Positions 41,430 to 50,782 are shown, counted from the stretch's first letter. The stretch is 64,000 nucleotides of DNA from Luethyella okanaganae (GCF_042660285.1 NZ_JBHSTP010000001.1:62001-126000); one strand, 5' to 3'. Program-made: numbers and translations. Notes: generated by a model from the sequence alone, not told the origin.

Positions 41430-42608
41430 CTACCTCGATCGTAGTGCGGTCATCGCTTCTGCGAGGCGAGCGACGCCGGTGCGGATGGCTTCATCGGATG
41501 CGGCGTACGACAGGCGGAGCCTGTTCTCGCCGCTCGGGCCGAACTCGGCGCCGGGTCTGACGGCCACCCCGTGTTCGCGGAGCCTCGCCACCAGTTCAAC
41601 CGACGGAAGATCGAGATCGTACCTCGGGAAGAAGTAGAACGCGCCTTCCGGCTCGCTGAGTTCGAGTCCCGGAACCGTCTGAAGCGCCTCGCGCATGAGC
41701 TCCCGTCGCCGGGCATAGGCCTCCTTCATCCGGGCGACATCGTCGGCGCACTGCTCGAGGGCGACGAGAGCCGCGTCCTGCACGAAGGTATTGACCGAGC
41801 CGTTGAACGTGTTGTGGATGCGGGCTGCAGCGGAGATGACCGCGCTCGGTCCCCAGAGATAGCCGACGCGCCAACCGGTCATCGCATAGCTCTTGGAGAA
41901 CGTCTGACAGTAGACGGTGCGATCGACCAAGCCGCCGATCGTGAGCGCCGAGGCGAACGACGCCCCCGTGAAGTCGAGCGACGCGTACGCCTCGTCGGAG
42001 ATGACCAGGGTGTCGGTGCCGTCGAGCAGGCGGCTGAGGGCTTCCAACTCGTCGCGGGTGTGCACGATCCCCGTCGGGTTGCCCGGGTTGCAGAAGACGA
42101 ACAGGCGCGCTCCAGGCAATGCGGCGGCGAGTGCATCGAGATCCCAGTGCAGGTCGTTGCGCAATGGGACGTGGACGGCGGTGCCGCCGGCCATGCTCAC
42201 CAAATCCGCGTAGAGCGAGTAGGTGGGATCTGGGATGACGACCTTGTCGCCCGGGCCGACAATGCCGAGAATCGCAGCGGCCAGTCCGCCGGTGCCGCCG
42301 TGTGTGATGAGGATGTCGGCCGGGTCGACGACGGCTCCGCTGAGCGCGCCGACATCTTCGGCCAGGCGCGCCCGCAGTGAGCTCTCGCCGAGGAGCTGCG
42401 AATAGTGGGTGCGACCGCGTCCGGCGGCTTCGACGGCGGCTTCGACGATGCGGTGAGGTGTGTCGAAATCCGGCTCGCCCATCGCCAACGACACGAGGTT
42501 CCCGGACGAATGGGGTTGCTGAACGCGGCGGGATGTCGCGATGATCCGTTCGACGGATTCCGACGGTCTGAAGGCGAGGGCTCTCGTGGGGATGATCGAC
42601 GTGCTCAT
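41430..42608 (-). CDS. Class I/II PLP-dependent aminotransferase
   Basis: A 392-residue aspartate-aminotransferase-fold enzyme. Motifs: SLAMGEPDFDTP, YSLYADLV (substrate/PLP Tyr), FCNPGNPTGIVHTRDEL, the Asp of ISDEAYASLDF and the PLP lysine in YCQTFSKSYAMTGWRVGYL. The C-terminal Arg of RLRLSYA binds the carboxylate. ATG at 42608 overlaps the SDR stop (ATGA). The amino acid specificity is not readable; the adjacent 5-oxoproline/glutamate genes suggest glutamate as amino donor. Confidence 0.93.
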   Translation of the reverse strand: MSTSIIPTRALAFRPSESVERIIATSRRVQQPHSSGNLVSLAMGEPDFDTPHRIVEAAVEAAGRGRTHYSQLLGESSLRARLAEDVGALSGAVVDPADILITHGGTGGLAAAILGIVGPGDKVVIPDPTYSLYADLVSMAGGTAVHVPLRNDLHWDLDALAAALPGARLFVFCNPGNPTGIVHTRDELEALSRLLDGTDTLVISDEAYASLDFTGASFASALTIGGLVDRTVYCQTFSKSYAMTGWRVGYLWGPSAVISAAARIHNTFNGSVNTFVQDAALVALEQCADDVARMKEAYARRRELMREALQTVPGLELSEPEGAFYFFPRYDLDLPSVELVARLREHGVAVRPGAEFGPSGENRLRLSYAASDEAIRTGVARLAEAMTALRSR

Positions 42609-43447
42609 TTGGCGTTGCCCTCCTCGACGGTGGCGGTTGTCCGGGTGCTGCGATTCGTGGGAGCGACCTCGTTCGGAGCGCCTAGCCATCTGCTGATCTC
42701 GAGGTCGCCGCTGGTGTCGCGTTGCCGGGTGGGTGCGACGACGATCTCTTGGAGAACGGTGCGCTGTGGCAGCGAGACCGCCAGCTGGATCGCGCGGGCC
42801 ACGTCGATCGGCTGGACCATATTGGCCCGCTCGGCGGGCGCGGGCGGTCTGGCGCGGTTGTCGAGGATCGGCGTGTCCGCTTCTCCCGGCAGGATCGTGA
42901 TCGCGCGCAAGCCCTCGTTGCGGTAGGTGGCATGGAGGAAGGTCATGAAGTTGCGGACGGCGGCTTTCGCCGCCCCGTACGCGGCACCGCCGAGAAGGTT
43001 GGGCGTCAGCGCAGCGAGCGAGGAGACCGTGACGATAGTGCCAGTCTGACGATTCAGCATGTCAGGGAGTACGGCTTGCGTGAGAGCGAAGACGGCGGTG
43101 AGGTTCACGTCGACCACCTGTCGCCATTGTTCCTCCGGCATCCACTGCGGGTTGAGGACGGCGGAGGAGCTGCCTGCGTTGTTGACGAGGATGTCGACGA
43201 GCCCGACATTGTCGTGAACCCAGTGGATCAACTCGTGCGCTGCGCCGGGCGCGGCGATGTCCGCCACACAAAGATGGGCGGTGCCGCCCGCGAATCGGAT
43301 TGCATCGACCACCTCTTGCAGTGGCTTCTCTCGGCGTCCCACGACGACGACGGTCGCCCCGGTCTCCGCGAGCAGACGTGCGGATTCGCTGCCCATTCCC
43401 GAGCCCGCGCCTGTCACGATGGCGATGCGTCCCGTCAACGTCGACAT
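42605..43447 (-). CDS. Short-chain dehydrogenase/reductase
   Basis: A 280-residue SDR. MSTLTGRIAIVTGAGSGMGSESARLLA has the TGxxxGxG cofactor loop; LVNNAGSSS and the catalytic YGAAKAAVRNF (YxxxK) with an upstream Ser in VSSLAALTP are present. ATG at 43447 follows AGGAGAGGAAG. First gene of the SDR-aminotransferase-TetR operon, with an AT-rich promoter holding TCTCATATGAGA. A keto/amino acid pathway with the aminotransferase is likely. Confidence 0.92.
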   Translation of the reverse strand: MSTLTGRIAIVTGAGSGMGSESARLLAETGATVVVVGRREKPLQEVVDAIRFAGGTAHLCVADIAAPGAAHELIHWVHDNVGLVDILVNNAGSSSAVLNPQWMPEEQWRQVVDVNLTAVFALTQAVLPDMLNRQTGTIVTVSSLAALTPNLLGGAAYGAAKAAVRNFMTFLHATYRNEGLRAITILPGEADTPILDNRARPPAPAERANMVQPIDVARAIQLAVSLPQRTVLQEIVVAPTRQRDTSGDLEISRWLGAPNEVAPTNRSTRTTATVEEGNAK

Positions 43448-43480
43448 GGCTTCCTCTCCTGTCGCCCGGTGGCGACCAGA

Positions 43481-43492
43481 TCTCATATGAGA
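43481..43492. promoter_or_regulatory. Palindromic operator at SDR operon promoter
   Basis: TCTCATATGAGA, a perfect 12-bp palindrome 34 bp before the SDR start in an AT-rich promoter (flanked by ATTTAATATAAAG). It matches the arms of the site at 47550-47565, so one regulator may control both. Confidence 0.6.
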
Positions 43493-43518
43493 ATTTAATA
43501 TAAAGTACGATCAGCTTC

Positions 43519-44541
43519 TCATTTTTTGGATGAGAGGGCAAGGGCGTCCGATGCGCCGATCGGGAGGTCGAGCGCGGCGAAGGCGTTCGCCGCGGCGGCT
43601 TCGAGGACCGCGAGCTCGGCTTCGAATCGCGTGGACAGCGTCCGCGCGGCGTGGTGATCCGTCCACGCGAATCGAAGTTCACGACCCGATCGTGCCTGGC
43701 CGATGAGATCTTGCGCCAGACGGGTGGCGAAACCCACGATCGGGTAGCCGGCCGTCAGGGTGCGATACCGACCGAGCACGATGAGCTCGTCAGAGTGAGG
43801 GATCTCGATCGCGCCGATGGGAACGCCGTGTGACACGATCTCTGAGTCGTCCGGAGGGTGCAGCACAGGACCGTCGAGTCTGATGCCGACGTGATCGGAC
43901 CGCTCGGTGACGTGATAGCCGGAGGTGCTCAGGAGCTCGCGGATGCCCGGGATCCGGTCCGTCTCGGCGCAGGCGACGATGTCGATCGTCCACGGGCCGT
44001 CGGGGAGGTGGCGCTCGGGAACCGGGAGATGGAACAGGACGCGACCGAGAAACGGCTGGTCGATTCGCGTGACTCCTGTTGCGAGGTGCAACTCGGCGTC
44101 AGCGGCGACGGTCTGGCCGAATCCCATCCGGGAGTCCGGTGCGACACTGCCGAGGAACCGGGCGGCGTCGAGTTCGCCGTTGACGGCGACGTAAGTGCGT
44201 GCCGCGGCGTCCGAGCACTCGATGCGTATCTCGATGCCGGCCGGTACAGCCAGGGGCTGACCGGCGTCGACCGCGCAACCACCGATGGTCAGGCGTCCGA
44301 CGGAACCGGTCGCGGCGGCGAGCACGTCGTGCGACGGGACGAAGGCGAATGCCCCGCCCAGGCTCTCGATCACCGGGCGTGACTGCGGATTGCCGACGAG
44401 GATGTTGGCGATTCGCGCCGCCCCCTGGTCGGCGCTACCGCCTCGGGGCACTCCGAGACGTTCGGAGCCGCGCCGTCCCAGGTCCTGGAGTGTCGTGCGC
44501 CAGCCGACCTCGCTGACATGGAGACGGACGTCGAACGTCAT
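43519..44541 (-). CDS. pxpC: 5-oxoprolinase subunit PxpC (carboxyltransferase-type)
   Basis: 340 residues. VSEVGWRTTLQDLGRRGSERLGVPRGGSAD is the PxpC/KipA N-terminus, and RTYVAVNGELDAARFLGSVAPDSRMGFG is the conserved core. With PxpA and PxpB it forms the ATP-dependent 5-oxoprolinase that opens 5-oxoproline to glutamate. It overlaps pxpB by 4 bp. Last gene of the minus-strand MHS transporter-pxpABC operon. Confidence 0.92.
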   Translation of the reverse strand: MTFDVRLHVSEVGWRTTLQDLGRRGSERLGVPRGGSADQGAARIANILVGNPQSRPVIESLGGAFAFVPSHDVLAAATGSVGRLTIGGCAVDAGQPLAVPAGIEIRIECSDAAARTYVAVNGELDAARFLGSVAPDSRMGFGQTVAADAELHLATGVTRIDQPFLGRVLFHLPVPERHLPDGPWTIDIVACAETDRIPGIRELLSTSGYHVTERSDHVGIRLDGPVLHPPDDSEIVSHGVPIGAIEIPHSDELIVLGRYRTLTAGYPIVGFATRLAQDLIGQARSGRELRFAWTDHHAARTLSTRFEAELAVLEAAAANAFAALDLPIGASDALALSSKK

Positions 44542-45251
44542 CGCGTGTCCTTCTCGAGGAAGCGGCCGGCCAGACCCGCAGCCACCTGGGCGGAGACGAC
44601 CGTGAACCGCATGCGGTCACCGGGGGAGAAGGAGATGGGCGACTGGCGGGTGATATCGACGATCGTCAGGGGGGTCCGACCGATCACCCGCCATCCTGTC
44701 GGGCCCGGGAACGGCTGGATGATGGCGTTGCGTCCGGCGATCATGAGCGATCCGGCCGGGACGTCGGTCCGTGGTGTGGACTGTCGCCGCACCGGCCGCG
44801 GCACGTTCAGCCCGTCCATCATCGGCGCCATCGCGGCGGCCAGCAGGCTGACGGTGAGGTGCGACCTGACCACTCGGTCGATCACCGCCTCCGCCGTCAG
44901 CCCGAGTTCGGCCGCGACGGCGTCGAGGTCCGGTGCCGTGTCAGGGTCGACGACGAGCGGAACCAGCAGTTCGCGCACCGGCCCGGCTGGCGTCGCCCCT
45001 TCGTGCGAGTGGAGAGAGCGCGCCGACAGCGCGTATGCCAGCTGTTCCTGCGAGGTCAGCAGCGGGTCGAACTCGACGAGCAGCGACTCCAATCCGGAGA
45101 CCACGTCGTCGACACCCGGTGGAAGGTCCTCGAGAAGGAGCGTCCGGAATTCTCGGATCGTTCGGCGCCGGATGGCCTCGTCGGGGTGGGCGACCGTGAG
45201 CATGACGGCGCTGTCGCCGTAGTTGGCGAGAGAGAGCGTGTAGGCCGACAC
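44538..45251 (-). CDS. pxpB: 5-oxoprolinase subunit PxpB
   Basis: 237 residues. SLANYGDSAVMLTVAHPDEA is the KipI/PxpB start, and the C-terminal barrel carries VPAGSLMIAGRNAIIQPFPGPTGWRVIGRTP, the family signature with G(x)QTGIYP-type substitution. It overlaps pxpC (ATGA) and begins 3 bp after pxpA, so the three subunits are made together. Confidence 0.92.
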   Translation of the reverse strand: MSAYTLSLANYGDSAVMLTVAHPDEAIRRRTIREFRTLLLEDLPPGVDDVVSGLESLLVEFDPLLTSQEQLAYALSARSLHSHEGATPAGPVRELLVPLVVDPDTAPDLDAVAAELGLTAEAVIDRVVRSHLTVSLLAAAMAPMMDGLNVPRPVRRQSTPRTDVPAGSLMIAGRNAIIQPFPGPTGWRVIGRTPLTIVDITRQSPISFSPGDRMRFTVVSAQVAAGLAGRFLEKDTR

Positions 45252-45254
45252 GGC

Positions 45255-46058
45255 TCATCGGGCCGCGAGCGCGGCCTTCTCGGAGAGGACCTCACGGAGC
45301 CCGGTGGCACGGATGCCCTCGGCCGCGAGCGAGGCGCGGAGAACGGTGCCGTTCTCGAGGACGTTCGGATGGTCGCCATGGAGGAGCACGATGTCGGCAT
45401 CGTGGCCGAGTGGGACGGTGTTGCCGTCGACTGTCGTCACGGTTCCCTCTCGGACCACTTGGGTGACGCGATCTCCGATCGCCGCGGGGTCGTAGATGAG
45501 ACCATCGGGGTGCGACCGGGGCACGGGCCATCCGTCGTCGCCGTAGCCGCGGTCGGCAAGGAAAACATAGCCGACCTCGAGTCCGCGCTTGCGAGACTCC
45601 TCGGCAAGGAGTCCCTGCTGACAGATCACGATATAGGAGCTGTCGTACGCGAAGACGGCGTCCGTGATGGCGCGTGCGTGCTTCGCGTCGGTCTGGGCGA
45701 TGCTGCCCATACGGCCGTGCGGGGCGACGTGGCTGATCCTCCCGCCATGCACGCGCGCGAACGCGTCGAGGGCGCCTATCTGATAGAGGACGTCCGTGCG
45801 GATCTCCTCCTCGGACGCCTCGATGAGCCGGCGGCCGAATCCGACGAGGTCGGGGTACCCGGGATGGGCACCGAGCTCTATGCCACGTGCGACGCATTCG
45901 GCGACGGTCCGATCGATGACTCGGGGGTCGCCGGCGTGGAACCCGCAGGCGATGTTCGACGAGGTGACGAGGCCGAGCAGGGCATCGTCATCGCCGATGG
46001 TGTAGTTCCCATAGCTTTCGCCGAGGTCGGCTACGACGGCGACGGAGTTGACTCTCAT
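45255..46058 (-). CDS. pxpA: 5-oxoprolinase subunit PxpA (LamB/YcsF family)
   Basis: 267 residues from ATG 46058 (AGGAG upstream). VADLGESYGNYTIGDDDALL is the family N-terminus (canonical DLNCDLGESFG altered), followed by SSNIACGFHAGDPRVI, GAHPGYPDLVGFGRR and HVAPHGRM (canonical HVKPHGALYN altered). These changes suggest a divergent member. In E. coli PxpA catalyses the ring-opening half of 5-oxoproline hydrolysis. Confidence 0.9.
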   Translation of the reverse strand: MRVNSVAVVADLGESYGNYTIGDDDALLGLVTSSNIACGFHAGDPRVIDRTVAECVARGIELGAHPGYPDLVGFGRRLIEASEEEIRTDVLYQIGALDAFARVHGGRISHVAPHGRMGSIAQTDAKHARAITDAVFAYDSSYIVICQQGLLAEESRKRGLEVGYVFLADRGYGDDGWPVPRSHPDGLIYDPAAIGDRVTQVVREGTVTTVDGNTVPLGHDADIVLLHGDHPNVLENGTVLRASLAAEGIRATGLREVLSEKAALAAR

Positions 46059-46120
46059 GATGAGCTCCTGTTTCTCTCGTTCTATGATTCTGCGCCCGTT
46101 GGAGGAAAGGAAGGCCTCGA

Positions 46121-47458
46121 CTACTCGGAACGGAGGGGGAGTCCCTTCGTCTCCCTGAGGAAGAAGACGGCGCCGAGCGTGATGAATGCGGTGAGGATCG
46201 CGGTGAACGCTGGCACCATGCTGTTTCCCGTCGCCCGGATGAGCTCCGTCATCACGAGCGGCGCACTGCCGCCGAAGATGATGGTGCTGAGGCTGAACCC
46301 TATGCTGTAGGCGCTGTAGCGCACGGTCGTTGGGAACATCTCTGTGAGCACGGTGTGTACGACGGCCGCATGACCGGAGAATGCGACGGCCATGACGATC
46401 GTCGCGATCACGGCGAGACCGAATTGTCCGGTTGTGATGAGGGCGAAACACGGATAGGCGGCCACGGCGACGGCGACCGAGGCGATGACGAGAACCGGTT
46501 TGCGGCCGATTCGGTCCGAGAGGTTCGCCATCAGAGGTATGGCGATGACGATTGCGATGAGGCTAAAGGCTGTGACCGTGAGCGCCTGCAGCATGGGAAA
46601 GTTGTGGCCCTCGCCGAGCGAGGTCTTGAGGTATGTCGGCATGTAGGCGAAGAGCAGGTAGTAGCCGGGGCCGTTGAGAGCGGGAAGGAAGATCGTGAGC
46701 GCGATCGCCTGGAGGTGCTTCTTGGAGGTGAAGACGGCGCGGAGAGGGTTGCGCTCGACCGACTTGCGCTCACGGAGGGCTTCGAAGTGCGGAGTCTCCT
46801 CCATCTTGCGGCGGATGTAGAAGCCGATGTATCCCAGCGGGGCAGCGAGCAGGAACGGAATGCGCCAGCCCCAGGCCTCCATGGTGGCATCGCCGAGGGT
46901 CGTGATCAGCGCGGCGGAGAATGCGCTGCCGAACATGAGCGCGATGAACGACCCGACGGCGATAAAGCTCATCGAGTAGTTGCGGCGAGCATCGGTCGCG
47001 TATTCCCCCACAAACGACATGGCGCCGGCGACTTCGCCACCGGCTGAGAAGCCTTGGAGGACGCGGAGTGCGATGAGCAGGATCGGAGCGGCCACGCCGA
47101 TGACATGCTGGGAGGGGATCAGGCCGATGCAGGCCGTGGCCCCTGAGATGAGGATCAACAGCGACGCAAGCAGCGTGCGACGCCCGAGGCGGTCGCCCAG
47201 GTACCCGCAGATCACGCTGCCGAACGGCCGGGCGATGAAACTGACGAGGAATCCGACGTTCGTGAGAAACAGGGCGCCCGCCTCGGCGCCGCCCATGATG
47301 TTGATGGCGATATAGGTCGTCAGCAGACCGTAGATCCCGTAGTCGTACCATTCGACGAACGATCCGACGGAGCCGGCGATCGTCGCTTTACGGACGACCT
47401 TTCCATCGGCTGTGACGATCGCGACCTGGGTCGTGTCGAGCGGGGGCGTGGCAGTCAT
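46121..47458 (-). CDS. MHS-type MFS transporter
   Basis: A 445-residue, 12-TM metabolite:H+ symporter. ATIAGSVGSFVEWYDYGIYG is the MHS N-terminal motif; FIARPFGSVICGYLGDRLGRRTLL is the loop 2-3 MFS signature, and LRVLQGFSAGGEVAGAMSFVGEYATDARR follows. The second GRKP loop is NLSDRIGRKPVLVIA. ATG 47458 has AGGTGAGAG upstream. First gene of the operon with pxpABC; it likely imports 5-oxoproline or a related small acid. Confidence 0.92.
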   Translation of the reverse strand: MTATPPLDTTQVAIVTADGKVVRKATIAGSVGSFVEWYDYGIYGLLTTYIAINIMGGAEAGALFLTNVGFLVSFIARPFGSVICGYLGDRLGRRTLLASLLILISGATACIGLIPSQHVIGVAAPILLIALRVLQGFSAGGEVAGAMSFVGEYATDARRNYSMSFIAVGSFIALMFGSAFSAALITTLGDATMEAWGWRIPFLLAAPLGYIGFYIRRKMEETPHFEALRERKSVERNPLRAVFTSKKHLQAIALTIFLPALNGPGYYLLFAYMPTYLKTSLGEGHNFPMLQALTVTAFSLIAIVIAIPLMANLSDRIGRKPVLVIASVAVAVAAYPCFALITTGQFGLAVIATIVMAVAFSGHAAVVHTVLTEMFPTTVRYSAYSIGFSLSTIIFGGSAPLVMTELIRATGNSMVPAFTAILTAFITLGAVFFLRETKGLPLRSE

Positions 47459-47549
47459 TGCTTCTCTCACCTTCGAAATCAGTGCAACTCCGCGAGCTTT
47501 CCGCATACCCGCTATCACGTATCGAGTATCAAGCGTAGACGTGCGATAT

Positions 47550-47590
47550 ATCTCATATATGAGATTAGAGTCGCATTTAAAAATGGTCAA
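47550..47590 (-). promoter_or_regulatory. Transporter-pxp operon promoter with overlapping operator
   Basis: On the minus strand TTGACC (47585-47590) and TAATCT (47562-47567) are separated by 17 bp, an excellent sigma-70 promoter. The perfect palindrome ATCTCATATATGAGAT (47550-47565) overlaps the -10 and start site, so a repressor bound there would block transcription. The rest of 47459-47785 is relatively AT-rich and also serves the divergent dehydrogenase operon; no clear promoter for that side was fixed. Confidence 0.7.
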
Positions 47591-47785
47591 GGATTCGGAA
47601 TGAATCCTCGATGGGGTGCTGTGTTCGGAACTCTATTGGTACTTTGTTTCCGCGAGAATACAGGAACCTGAGAGTTTTTCTTCGGAGAGTCCACTTGTTG
47701 CTTCTGGGGCTTCGATCAGGCAAACTAGCAAAAAGAAACGCGAATCTAGTCGCATTTTGTTCTTGAAGAGATCATAGAGGTGCTG

Positions 47786-49060
47786 ATGCTCGACACCGCA
47801 GCTACGGGGGATCCCATCGCGGCGAGCCCGCTAGAAGACGCCCTCACGCAGCTTCGGGGAGCCACGCGAGCCCTCGGCTATGACGACGGAGCGTATGAGC
47901 TTCTCGCCACCCCGCGCCGAGAAGTCACTGTCGGCATCCCCTTGCGGAGAGACGACGGAACCATCGAGGTTCTGCGTGGATATCGGGTGCAGCACAACTT
48001 CTCTCGGGGCCCGGCCAAAGGAGGCCTGCGATTCAGCCCCGGAGTCCGGCTGGACGAAGTCCGCGCCCTTGCAATGTGGATGACCTGGAAGTGCGCGCTG
48101 ATGGACCTGCCGTACGGAGGAGCGAAGGGCGGCGTCAACGTCGACCCCGCAACGCACTCCCTCGCCGAACTCGAACGCGTCACGCGCCGCTACACGAGCG
48201 AGATACTGCCCGTGATCGGACCGGAACGGGATATCCCCGCCCCCGACATCGGAACCGACGAACGCACGATGGCCTGGATGATGGACACGTACTCGGTCAA
48301 CCACGGGTACACCGTCTCTGGAGTCGTGACGGGCAAACCCGTCAGTCTCGGCGGATCGCTGGGCCGTGCCACTGCGACGTCACGCGGCGTTGCCCACGTT
48401 GCGCTCGCCGCCCTCGAACATCGGGGCGTGCACCGAGACGGTGCCACGAGCGCGGTGCACGGGTATGGAAAGGTGGGACGCAGTGCAGCGCGTTTCCTCA
48501 TCGAGGCAGGCATCGTCGTGGTCGCTGTCGCTGACCAGCACGGCGCCGTATACGAGCCTGCCGGCCTCGACCTGGATGCGCTCGACCGGCACGTCGACAC
48601 CACCGGCAGCGTCGTAGGATTCGCGCTCGGCGCGCCTCTTGAACCCGAGCTGTTGCTCGAACTGGATGTCGACCTGCTCGTACCCGCCGCTGTCGAAGGC
48701 GTGATTCACGTCGGTAACGCGCACCGGATACGTGCGCGCATCGTCGTGGAAGGTGCGAACGGCCCCACCACGACGGATGCCGACCGGGTGCTTGCGAACG
48801 CCGGCGTGTACGTCGTGCCGGACATCCTCGCGAATGCTGGCGGTGTGATCGTGTCGTACTTCGAGTGGGTGCAGGCGAACCAGACGTATCGATGGTCTCT
48901 CGACACGGTCGAGGCGCGACTCCGCGAACGCATGCTCGCTGCGTGGCACTTCGTGATGGAGACGGCTGAATGTCGCCGTGTCTCGCTGAGAGAGGCCGCC
49001 ATGACCATCGCTGTGGAGCGCGTCTTCGACGCTCACCGCAGCCGCGGTCTCTATCCCTGA
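47786..49060 (+). CDS. Glu/Leu/Phe/Val dehydrogenase family protein
   Basis: 424 residues from ATG 47786 with AGAGG 6 nt upstream. Catalytic region: QHNFSRGPAKGGLRFSPGV and TWKCALMDLPYGGAKGGVNVDP (active-site Lys), then the Asp of IPAPDIGTDERTMAWMMDTY. The cofactor loop is VHGYGKVGRSAARFLIEAG, altered from GxGNVG. Family members interconvert glutamate and 2-oxoglutarate. It is divergent from pxpABC, which makes glutamate, and starts a six-gene operon. Confidence 0.93.
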   Translation: MLDTAATGDPIAASPLEDALTQLRGATRALGYDDGAYELLATPRREVTVGIPLRRDDGTIEVLRGYRVQHNFSRGPAKGGLRFSPGVRLDEVRALAMWMTWKCALMDLPYGGAKGGVNVDPATHSLAELERVTRRYTSEILPVIGPERDIPAPDIGTDERTMAWMMDTYSVNHGYTVSGVVTGKPVSLGGSLGRATATSRGVAHVALAALEHRGVHRDGATSAVHGYGKVGRSAARFLIEAGIVVVAVADQHGAVYEPAGLDLDALDRHVDTTGSVVGFALGAPLEPELLLELDVDLLVPAAVEGVIHVGNAHRIRARIVVEGANGPTTTDADRVLANAGVYVVPDILANAGGVIVSYFEWVQANQTYRWSLDTVEARLRERMLAAWHFVMETAECRRVSLREAAMTIAVERVFDAHRSRGLYP

Positions 49061-49078
49061 GTAACAGGAGGAAAGCAG

Positions 49079-49714
49079 ATGACTTTGGACAATATCACCG
49101 TGCACGCCGGTTGGGGGCGCCCGGATGCGGCACTTCTGGAAGCGTTCGGGGGACACTCCGTCGCCAACCTCGGCGACGCTATGGAGCGCCTCGACATCGT
49201 CGACGGCGGCATCCACCCGGTCTGGCCGGGTGCCAAGGCGGTCGGTGCGGCGTTGCCCATCCTCACGGTCGCCGGCGACAACAGAGCGGTGATCGAGGCG
49301 CTGGAGCACATCCGGCCGGGCGATCTGATCGCGATCAACGCCGCGGGCTTCGACGGTCGCGCGATTCTCGGCGACAATCTGGCCCAGCGCTTCGAGCTCT
49401 ACGGAGCGTCCGGTGTCGTCGTCGACGGATACGTGAGGGATCGAGACATCATCGAACAACTGCGATTCCCGGTGTTCGCGCGAGGACTCACGCCGGCCGG
49501 TCCGTTCAAGAACGGGCCAGGGCGCATCGGCGTCCCTGTCGCGATCGGGGGAGTCGTCGTCAATCCGGGCGATATCGTCGCCGCCGACGCAGACGGGGTC
49601 ATCGTCATCCCGCAGTCGCGCGCTGAGTCTGTGCTGGCTGCCGTTCGCAGCATCGTCGAGTTGGAGGTCGCGAAGGACGCCGAAGTAGTCGCATTGCGCG
49701 CGGCGAGGGCATGA
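49079..49714 (+). CDS. RraA-like / 4-hydroxy-4-methyl-2-oxoglutarate aldolase family protein
   Basis: 211 residues. SVANLGDAMERLDIVDGGIHPVWPGAKAVGAA and GDNLAQRFELYGASGVVVDGYVRDRD are the RraA-fold motifs with the G-D(x)20-R-x-D metal/substrate site typical of aldolase or oxaloacetate decarboxylase members rather than true RNase E inhibitors. AGGAGGAAAG precedes ATG; the stop overlaps the next gene (ATGA). It probably cleaves or decarboxylates a keto acid in the operon pathway. Confidence 0.9.
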   Translation: MTLDNITVHAGWGRPDAALLEAFGGHSVANLGDAMERLDIVDGGIHPVWPGAKAVGAALPILTVAGDNRAVIEALEHIRPGDLIAINAAGFDGRAILGDNLAQRFELYGASGVVVDGYVRDRDIIEQLRFPVFARGLTPAGPFKNGPGRIGVPVAIGGVVVNPGDIVAADADGVIVIPQSRAESVLAAVRSIVELEVAKDAEVVALRAARA

Positions 49715-50769
49715 TCGTGGCGGGCAACAGGCTCCGTGTCGTCGCGGCGACGCCGCTCTCCGATGCGGACGGCGAACGGATCACGCGCCTCGAGTCTCGT
49801 ATCGATCTCGTCCTCGAACACGAGCTTCTGCCTCCGATGCGCCATCCGGCCGACTTCTCCGGAGACCCATCGTTCGCTCGCACACCCGCGCAGCAGGCCC
49901 GGTTCGACCAGCTGGTCGACTCGGCCGACGCGCTCTACGGAATCCCCGATGTCGATCCCCGAGCGCTGTCCCGAACGGTACAGGCCAACCTGGCGTTGCG
50001 CTGGGTGCACACGATGGCCGCCGGGGGCGGAGCGCAAGTGCGTGCCGCGTCGTTGTCGGCCGAGCAACTCGAACGCGTCGTCTTCACGACCTCAGCGGGG
50101 GTGCACGGGGGACCGTTGGCCGAGTTCGCCGTCTTCGGCGTCCTCGCCGGGGCCAAGACTCTGCCGCGGCTGCTGGCGCAGCAGAGGGCGCACGCCTGGA
50201 CGGGGAGGTGGACCATGGGCCAGATCAGCGAGCAGACCATTCTGCTGCTCGGCCTCGGTGGAATCGGCGGCGAAGTCGCCGTCAGGTTGTCCTCCCTCGG
50301 AGCCACCGTCATCGGCGTGAGCCGCTCAGGCCGCCCGGTTTCGGGCGTGACACGCGTGGTGCACCCTGACCGGATGGTGGACGAGATCGCCGGTGCCGAT
50401 GCCATCGTGACCACGCTTCCCGGAACGGAGGCGACCGAGTGCCTGATCGGCGAGGACTTTCTCTCCAGGGTCAAGCACGGGGTCACCATCGTGAACGTCG
50501 GAAGAGGCACGGTCATCGACGAGGAGGCTCTGATCGCGGCGCTCGTGGACGGTCGGGTGGGATTCGCTGCGCTCGACGTCTTCGCGGTCGAGCCGCTCGC
50601 CGCCGACAGCCTTCTCTGGGAGCTCGAGAACGTGCTCGTCAGCCCGCACACCGCGGCCCTCAACGCGGCCGAGGATCGACGTATTGCCGAGCTCTTCGCC
50701 GAGAACGCCACTCGCCTCCTCGACGGCCGAGAGCTCCGAAACCGCGTCGACACCGTCGAGTTCTACTGA
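49711..50769 (+). CDS. D-2-hydroxyacid dehydrogenase
   Basis: 352 residues. NAD-binding LLLGLGGIGGEVAVRLSSLGATVIGVSRSG, conserved VNVGRGTVIDEEALIAALVDGRVGFAALDVFAVEPL (Arg and Glu), and the catalytic His in LVSPHTAALN. Substrate-domain Arg is likely in the VHTMAAGGGAQVRAAS region. It would reduce or oxidise a 2-keto/2-hydroxy acid; the exact substrate within the sugar-acid operon is unknown. Confidence 0.9.
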   Translation: MIVAGNRLRVVAATPLSDADGERITRLESRIDLVLEHELLPPMRHPADFSGDPSFARTPAQQARFDQLVDSADALYGIPDVDPRALSRTVQANLALRWVHTMAAGGGAQVRAASLSAEQLERVVFTTSAGVHGGPLAEFAVFGVLAGAKTLPRLLAQQRAHAWTGRWTMGQISEQTILLLGLGGIGGEVAVRLSSLGATVIGVSRSGRPVSGVTRVVHPDRMVDEIAGADAIVTTLPGTEATECLIGEDFLSRVKHGVTIVNVGRGTVIDEEALIAALVDGRVGFAALDVFAVEPLAADSLLWELENVLVSPHTAALNAAEDRRIAELFAENATRLLDGRELRNRVDTVEFY

Positions 50770-50782
50770 GCAGGAGGCTTCA

